Source of the DNA: an uncultured Selenomonadales bacterium
Lineage (GTDB): Bacteria; Bacillota; Negativicutes; Selenomonadales; Selenomonadaceae
Length of the DNA: 5,379 nucleotides
Direction: 5' to 3'
Assembly: GCA_946403735.1 (NCBI GenBank)
Contig: CAMJAZ010000149.1
Location: 1-5,379 of the forward strand
Part shown: piece after piece, positions 1-3,119 of the stretch
Position numbering within the stretch: position 1 is the first letter of the stretch
Layout of the letters: each line of letters begins with the position of its first letter
Notes under the pieces: model-generated
What the model saw: only the letters and a program-made list of their open reading frames with translations
The model's database searches: none
What the model was told of the DNA's origin: nothing
Program-made: the position numbers and the translations under genes

Positions 1-905
1 TAGACTTTCTCCACGAAAACTGATTTAGGTTGACCGCACAAAGGGCAAGTCCAATCGTCAGGCTCAGAATTTATATCGCCAACATATTCATAGTCGCAAA
101 CTGGGCAGACGTAAATTTTTTGTCCAGCGTTATCAGCTTTAGCAGGTTTATATTTTTCTAAAAGTTCCTTGATAACGTCGCCGTGATGATATTCCTGTTC
201 GGCAAAAATCAGCATTTGGTCAGCCGCCGCTGCAAATCCCGCCGCACGAACTTTTTCAGCAACAGCAGTAATTTTTTCTTTAGCGGCATGCTCACCATTC
301 ATAATTGTTTCTGCCATTGCCCAAAAATCTTTAGGATACTTGCCGTTCAACGTCGCGTAAAAGCCCGCGTGAACAGATTCTTGGTCAGCCGATTCAATGA
401 AAATTTTTGCAACGTCGTCAAGTCCCTGCTCCTTAGCAAGTCTAGCAAGCGCGTAGTACATCATTGTACCGTTAGCCTCAGCCATCATCAAATCTTTAAT
501 AATCGGCTCAAGTTCAGTACCTTTAGTTAAACCATGAAAACTTTCCAATTTCTTTTCAACCTTTCCACGTGAAATTTTTGGATATTCAAAAGCGTATCCA
601 ACGCCGAAATGGATAACCCATTCAGGCTTTTCAGGAATTGGAATCCAGAAACCATACGCCTTGCCAAAATTTCCTTCGTAAGTGCAGATAACAGGTTCGC
701 CAGTGTCGACAGCTTTATTGCACTGACAACCTTTGTGATCTTCGGGCTTGCCAATAGACGAACATTTAATGCCAGGCTTAAGACCATATTTTTCAGCAAC
801 TTTGTTGACGGCGACAATTTCGCGACTTTTCTGCGTAATCGTCACAGCTTCGGGAAAATTTCCCCACATTAAATGAAAGGCTTGAATAATTTCATTGTCA
901 CTCAT
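1..905 (-). CDS. rbr: Rubrerythrin with an N-terminal PAS-like, cysteine-bearing domain (3' end at window edge)
   Basis: Reading leftward from the ATG at 905-903 gives 301 uninterrupted codons; the next codon begins TA at the window edge, so the stop probably lies one base outside. Residues about 130-250 form a ferritin-like diiron domain with the full rubrerythrin ligand pattern: E143, E176-x-x-H179, E205 and E238-x-x-H241. Residues 262-301 are a rubredoxin domain with C267-x-x-C270 and C287-x-x-C290 binding one iron. Rubrerythrins are cytoplasmic and reduce hydrogen peroxide in anaerobes. Classical ones have about 190 residues; the extra 110 N-terminal residues look like a PAS fold (acidic start, then an 'AVNKVAEKYGL' segment) with C48, C60, C62 and C73. 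The start is supported by AAGGAAG at 919-913, seven bases upstream. It is transcribed away from the flagellar genes. The diiron and rubredoxin calls are firm; the PAS assignment is by eye. Confidence 0.93.
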   Translation of the reverse strand, partial: MSDNEIIQAFHLMWGNFPEAVTITQKSREIVAVNKVAEKYGLKPGIKCSSIGKPEDHKGCQCNKAVDTGEPVICTYEGNFGKAYGFWIPIPEKPEWVIHFGVGYAFEYPKISRGKVEKKLESFHGLTKGTELEPIIKDLMMAEANGTMMYYALARLAKEQGLDDVAKIFIESADQESVHAGFYATLNGKYPKDFWAMAETIMNGEHAAKEKITAVAEKVRAAGFAAAADQMLIFAEQEYHHGDVIKELLEKYKPAKADNAGQKIYVCPVCDYEYVGDINSEPDDWTCPLCGQPKSVFVEKV

Positions 906-966
906 AAAATCACTTCCTTAAAAGCTCTCCTAAAAAATTTTTATTTTAATATCTAACGTAAAATGT

Positions 967-996
967 ATTTTAATGTAAAAAAAATATTCAAGTCAA
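967..996 (-). promoter_or_regulatory. Candidate housekeeping promoter for the rubrerythrin gene
   Basis: On the minus strand there is a -35 box TTGACT (996-991, five of six consensus bases) and a -10 box TAAAAT (972-967, five of six) with an 18-base spacer. Transcription would begin near 960 and leave a leader of roughly 55 bases before the ATG at 905. I see no clean PerR- or Fur-type 7-1-7 box, although rubrerythrin genes are often peroxide-regulated. The AT-rich background raises the chance of a false match. Confidence 0.5.
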
Positions 997-1064
997 TAGA
1001 TAATTTAAACGAAATATAAAAATTAGCGGCGTAAAAATTTTTTAATTTTACAAAGATTCTAGTG

Positions 1065-1093
1065 TTGCAATTTTTATTTTTAAGCGCTAAAAT
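1065..1093 (+). promoter_or_regulatory. Candidate housekeeping promoter for the flagellar operon
   Basis: TTGCAA at 1065-1070 (four of six -35 bases) and TAAAAT at 1088-1093 (five of six -10 bases) are separated by exactly 17 bases. Transcription would start near 1100 and give a leader of about 45 bases before the DUF6470 start. A short dyad, TTTTA-AGCGC-TAAAA at 1078-1092, overlaps the -10 box and could be an operator. The motor-late sigma-28 pattern (TAAA, about 15 bases, then CCGATAT) is not well matched; GACGATAT at 1094-1101 resembles its -10 half, but no TAAA stands at the right distance. Confidence 0.55.
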
Positions 1094-1145
1094 GACGATA
1101 TAAATATCAGATTCATAATCACAAATCGGCGGGAGGGAACTTTAA

Positions 1146-1724
1146 ATGCTAAGGTTAAATATAAGGCATCAGTTGCCGCAAACCGATTTAAGAATTCAGC
1201 GCGGCACACTTGACAGGGCAGTCGTCGTTCCTGCGCGAGTTAGCGTAAACAATGAGCAAGCGCGTTCAAATAAATGGGTGACGCTGGCTAGTACCACTTC
1301 AAATAGTTATAAAAGTGAATACGTTGCTGGTAGGCGGACAATGCTGGATTATGCAAGGGAACGCGGACAAAAAGGTATTTCTGATGCACAAGCGGCTACT
1401 TCCAAACGTACACAAATTGCGTGGTCAAGGCTAGATAATGGCGCTAAACGCGGCGATGATATTGCCAAGCAACTTCGTAGTGAAATTTTTCAAGACTATG
1501 AAGCTGAACCAGTTTTTACGATTGAGTGGACAAAGGGCGCTGACGTTCAAGTACAGCAATCGCACTTAACAGGTACACCAGATTTAGGCGACGTTACGGC
1601 AACGATTGAAACGACTGCTAACGCTGATATTCGTACAACTCAAGGCGGCGTTGAAACTTACATTAAAGATCAAGGCTTTTTAAGGCAATGGGTGACGGAG
1701 GACTACTACGACATTTACGCCTAA
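1146..1724 (+). CDS. DUF6470 family protein (YviE-like, flagellar-operon protein of unknown function)
   Basis: The protein has 192 residues with no signal peptide or membrane segment. The ATG at 1146 follows GGGAGGG (1131-1137) at about nine bases. The N-terminus, with alternating hydrophobic and basic residues ('MLRLNIRHQLPQTDLRIQRG'), resembles DUF6470/YviE proteins. These start with short beta-like repeats and continue with a charged helical stretch, here about residues 60-115. The C-terminal part is rich in Thr, Val and Asp and ends in an aromatic-acidic tail (DYYDIYA). In B. subtilis, yviE lies directly before fliW in the flgM-flgK-flgL block, so position supports the assignment. The family's biochemical role is not known to me. 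It is the first gene of the plus-strand operon, 49 bases before fliW. Family membership rests on N-terminal similarity plus context. Confidence 0.78.
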   Translation: MLRLNIRHQLPQTDLRIQRGTLDRAVVVPARVSVNNEQARSNKWVTLASTTSNSYKSEYVAGRRTMLDYARERGQKGISDAQAATSKRTQIAWSRLDNGAKRGDDIAKQLRSEIFQDYEAEPVFTIEWTKGADVQVQQSHLTGTPDLGDVTATIETTANADIRTTQGGVETYIKDQGFLRQWVTEDYYDIYA

Positions 1725-1759
1725 GCCTGCGCGGTTATTTCACGCATAATTTTTCATTT

Positions 1760-1764
1760 GGAGG
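1760..1764 (+). promoter_or_regulatory. fliW ribosome binding site
   Basis: GGAGG lies nine bases before the ATG at 1774 and only six before the in-frame TTG at 1771. This spacing, the rarity of TTG starts and the usual FliW N-terminus (a short basic-hydrophobic lead into FGEIE) favour the ATG. Confidence 0.7.
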
Positions 1765-1773
1765 CAAGATTTG

Positions 1774-2208
1774 ATGAGAAAAATAAATACCGACAGGTTC
1801 GGCGAAATTGAAGTCGATGAAAATCGAATCATTCATTTCAAAGATGGCATTCCCGCTTTTGAGGACGAACACGAATTTATCATTCTTCCTTACGACGAAG
1901 AAAGCCCGTATTATTTTATGCAGTCACTTAAAAAGCCCAGCTTGGCGTTTCTGCTGACTATACCTGAAATTTTCTTCCCCGATTATTCAGCCGAAATTGA
2001 TGACGATACTGTTGCGGAATTGGAAATCAAGGACGTTGAAAAAATTCTTGTCTACGCTATGATAACAATTCCAAATGGCAGTGTACGCTATATGACGGCT
2101 AATCTGTTAGCGCCGCTTGTTATCAACATTGAAAATATGCAGGCAAAACAGATTGTCATGGAGAAAAGCAATTACACTACCAAACACCGCCTTTTCCCAG
2201 AAAAATAG
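1774..2208 (+). CDS. fliW: Flagellar assembly factor FliW (CsrA antagonist)
   Basis: The protein has 144 residues, the usual FliW length, from the ATG at 1774; an in-frame TTG at 1771 would add one residue. Family hallmarks are FGEIEV at residues 9-14, IIHFKDGIPAFE at 19-30 and TANLLAPLVIN at 108-118, followed by a conserved glutamine-rich turn (AKQIV). From B. subtilis work, FliW binds newly made flagellin; when flagellin is secreted, freed FliW binds CsrA allosterically and lifts translational repression of flagellin. The protein is soluble and cytoplasmic. The csrA gene follows after an 87-base gap containing a stem-loop, so the antagonist and its target are made from one transcript. Many acidic residues across the middle fit a protein that meets a basic RNA-binding partner. 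Nothing is missing or truncated. Confidence 0.97.
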   Translation: MRKINTDRFGEIEVDENRIIHFKDGIPAFEDEHEFIILPYDEESPYYFMQSLKKPSLAFLLTIPEIFFPDYSAEIDDDTVAELEIKDVEKILVYAMITIPNGSVRYMTANLLAPLVINIENMQAKQIVMEKSNYTTKHRLFPEK

Positions 2209-2220
2209 CTGTGATAGCTT

Positions 2221-2270
2221 TTAGGTTTCAGCTTAAAGCTTTTAGGAAATTTTTAAAAGCTAAAACCTAA
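2221..2270 (+). promoter_or_regulatory. csrA leader stem-loop with GGA in the loop
   Basis: TTAGGTTTCAGCTT (2221-2234) pairs with AAGCTAAAACCTAA (2257-2270) over 14 positions with a single C/A mismatch. Inside it, AGCTTTT (2237-2243) can instead pair perfectly with AAAAGCT (2255-2261). The two pairings share 3' bases and so compete. In both, the GGA at 2245-2247 stays unpaired in the loop, as in typical CsrA sites. AGCTTTTAGG occurs twice in direct orientation (2216-2225 and 2237-2246). No T-run follows, so it is not an intrinsic terminator. That CsrA binds here is inference. Confidence 0.6.
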
Positions 2271-2275
2271 TGTGG

Positions 2276-2281
2276 AAGGAG
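2276..2281 (+). promoter_or_regulatory. csrA ribosome binding site (unusually distant)
   Basis: AAGGAG is the only good Shine-Dalgarno near the start, but it lies 14 bases before the ATG at 2296, longer than the 6-9 bases at the other genes here. It contains one GGA (2278-2280) and is next to another (2274-2276), so CsrA bound here could block its own translation. It lies downstream of the alternative GTG at 2272 and so cannot serve that start. Confidence 0.6.
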
Positions 2282-2295
2282 CGATACGTAAGCGA

Positions 2296-2520
2296 ATGTT
2301 AGTTTTGACGAGAAAACCGCGTCAACAAATAATGATTGGCGACGACATCGTCATAAATGTGGTTGAAGTTCAAGGAGAGAACGTGCGCATAGCCATTGAC
2401 GCGCCGAGAGAGATAAAAATTTATCGCGGTGAAATTTACCGTGCTATTCAAGAAGAAAATCAGAAGGCTGCCGCGCAAATCAAGGATGTTGACTTGCATG
2501 ACGCGTTGCCTCTGAAATAA
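2296..2520 (+). CDS. csrA: Carbon storage regulator CsrA (RNA-binding translational regulator)
   Basis: From the ATG at 2296 the protein has 74 residues and opens with the family start MLVLTRKP, the first beta strand of the CsrA dimer. RNA-contact positions are kept: L4 and R6 at the N-terminus, and R44 in the YRGEIY strand. GDDI (15-18) and IDAPREIKI (34-42) are also typical. The C-terminal helix carries QEENQKAA (52-59), close to B. subtilis CsrA; N55 there matters for FliW control. CsrA dimers bind GGA in hairpin loops, usually over a Shine-Dalgarno, and block translation; in B. subtilis the target is flagellin (hag). An in-frame GTG at 2272 would add eight residues but has no ribosome site and would extend the family N-terminus. 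Position 9 is Arg where most homologues have Gly, a minor oddity. The gene stands between fliW and flaG. Confidence 0.96.
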   Translation: MLVLTRKPRQQIMIGDDIVINVVEVQGENVRIAIDAPREIKIYRGEIYRAIQEENQKAAAQIKDVDLHDALPLK

Positions 2521-2523
2521 AAA

Positions 2524-2541
2524 CGCCAATCAGGAATGGCG
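2524..2541 (+). promoter_or_regulatory. Candidate CsrA-binding hairpin in the flaG leader
   Basis: CGCCA (2524-2528) pairs with TGGCG (2537-2541) around an eight-base loop ATCAGGAA with GGA at 2533-2535. Presentation of AGGA in a small loop on a GC-rich stem is the classic CsrA target. It starts three bases after the csrA stop. A second GGA lies 46 bases on, in the flaG Shine-Dalgarno, within the reach reported for one CsrA dimer bridging two sites. Binding itself is inference. Confidence 0.55.
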
Positions 2542-2547
2542 GCTCGT

Positions 2548-2566
2548 ACTCAAAATATTTTTGAGT
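2548..2566 (+). repeat. Perfect 8-bp hairpin between the two flaG leader GGA sites
   Basis: ACTCAAAA and TTTTGAGT flank a three-base loop (TAT). It is AT-rich and weak, with no T-run after the 3' arm, so I do not call it a terminator. It may fold the leader so that the upstream GGA hairpin and the flaG ribosome site come close together. Confidence 0.5.
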
Positions 2567-2594
2567 GGTAGAATTTAAGGAGGAGTGAATTATT

Positions 2595-2981
2595 ATGGCA
2601 AACACTATTCAAGACGCTTTGTCAACGGCATTTGTTGCTGGTGGCGTTGGCGCACAAAATGAACGTCCCGTAGCGGGTACTGGCACCCCTGAAGTGTCTG
2701 CACCTGCTCAACAGCAAGAAGAAGCACAACATCAGTATGTGGCGCCTGGTTCAATGGACGAAAAAGCTACTAAACAGGTCACTGAAGAGCTTAATAAAGC
2801 TATGGAACGCGCAAATAGCAACCTTGAATTTAAGTATCACAAAGAAGTTAATATGATGTCTGTTGCTGTCGTCGACAAAGATTCCGGCAAAGTTATCAAA
2901 GAACTTCCGCCTGAAGAAATGGTCAACAATATGATTAAGTCCAAAATTTGGATTGGCGCTTTCCTTGATAAAATCGCCTAG
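2595..2981 (+). CDS. flaG: FlaG family flagellar protein
   Basis: The protein has 128 residues from an ATG preceded by AAGGAGG (2577-2583) at 11 bases. Residues 1-55 are a low-complexity linker rich in Ala, Gly, Gln and Pro. Residues about 56-128 are the FlaG domain: an amphipathic helix (VTEELNKAMERAN, 62-74), then LEFKYHKE (77-84), VAVVDKDSGKVIKELPPEEM (90-109) and a hydrophobic tail ending IWIGAFLDKIA. The DSGKVIKELPPE stretch is the family signature. FlaG proteins (YvyC in B. subtilis) sit next to fliD and affect filament length in several bacteria; the mechanism is not settled. In B. subtilis the flagellin gene lies between csrA and this gene; here it is absent. Its leader carries a candidate two-site CsrA target, so translation may respond to CsrA. 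Confidence 0.92.
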   Translation: MANTIQDALSTAFVAGGVGAQNERPVAGTGTPEVSAPAQQQEEAQHQYVAPGSMDEKATKQVTEELNKAMERANSNLEFKYHKEVNMMSVAVVDKDSGKVIKELPPEEMVNNMIKSKIWIGAFLDKIA

Positions 2982-2994
2982 TTTGCACGGAACG

Positions 2995-3040
2995 CGGAAT
3001 TAGTTTGCGCTCAATGTTCGGCTAATGTCGAAAATTTTTT
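2995..3040 (+). terminator. Weak candidate terminator after flaG
   Basis: CGG-A-ATTAG (2995-3003) can pair with CTAAT-G-TCG (3022-3030), with one mismatch and one G-T pair, and six T (3035-3040) follow after AAAA. The stem is imperfect and the T-run is offset by four bases, so read-through into fliD seems likely. It may only reduce downstream transcription. Confidence 0.25.
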
Positions 3041-3044
3041 CTAG

Positions 3045-3093
3045 AGACTGCCAGTAAATTTCTAGTTACGTAAACGGAATTTGCTGGCAGTTT
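3045..3093 (+). promoter_or_regulatory. Long stem-loop in the fliD leader (attenuator or CsrA site)
   Basis: ACTGCCAGTAAATT (3047-3060) pairs with AATTTGCTGGCAGT (3078-3091) over 14 positions with only one T-G wobble, and two more bases can pair outside. The 17-base loop ends in GG, with the GGA at 3076-3078 straddling the loop edge. The stem is followed by TTTCTT, a poor T-run, so it could be a leaky terminator. The fliD Shine-Dalgarno with its own GGA (3108-3110) begins 13 bases after the stem, so a role in translation control is equally possible. Confidence 0.55.
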
Positions 3094-3119
3094 CTTAAAA
3101 TTCACAAGGAGGGATAAAA

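Larger units (their letters stand above)
906..1145. other. AT-rich divergent intergenic region
   Basis: This 240-base gap separates the rubrerythrin gene from the flagellar operon and contains no plausible gene. It is far more AT-rich than the flanking coding sequence and holds one candidate promoter per strand, the two Shine-Dalgarno sequences, and an AT-rich dyad, GTAAAA-N9-TTTTAC, at 1031-1051. The hexamer GTAAAA also occurs at 958-963 and 975-980. In such AT-rich DNA these short repeats may be chance. Confidence 0.8.

Noticed and set aside
183..872. Open frames on the plus strand (183-530, 609-872) and another minus-strand frame (527-817) inside the rubrerythrin gene
   Set aside because: They lie wholly within the rubrerythrin coding region, whose protein has complete family motifs; the other frames give Phe/Ser/Arg-rich sequences with no ribosome site.
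931..1060. PerR or Fur box in the AT-rich intergenic region
   Set aside because: AT-rich dyads exist but none fits the 7-1-7 TTATAAT-type inverted repeat well enough.
1078..1101. Sigma-28 (flagellar) promoter near GACGATAT
   Set aside because: The -10 half is a partial match, but there is no TAAA at 14-16 bases upstream.
1728..1755. Possible terminator between the DUF6470 gene and fliW (TGCG/CGCA followed by AATTTTT)
   Set aside because: The stem is only four base pairs and the T-run is broken; too weak to stop transcription within an operon.
2221..2270. Intrinsic terminator between fliW and csrA
   Set aside because: The stem is AT-rich and followed by TGTGGAAGG, not by a T-run.
2299..2529. 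Minus-strand open frame opposite csrA
   Set aside because: It mirrors the csrA coding region, has no recognisable protein features and no convincing ribosome site.
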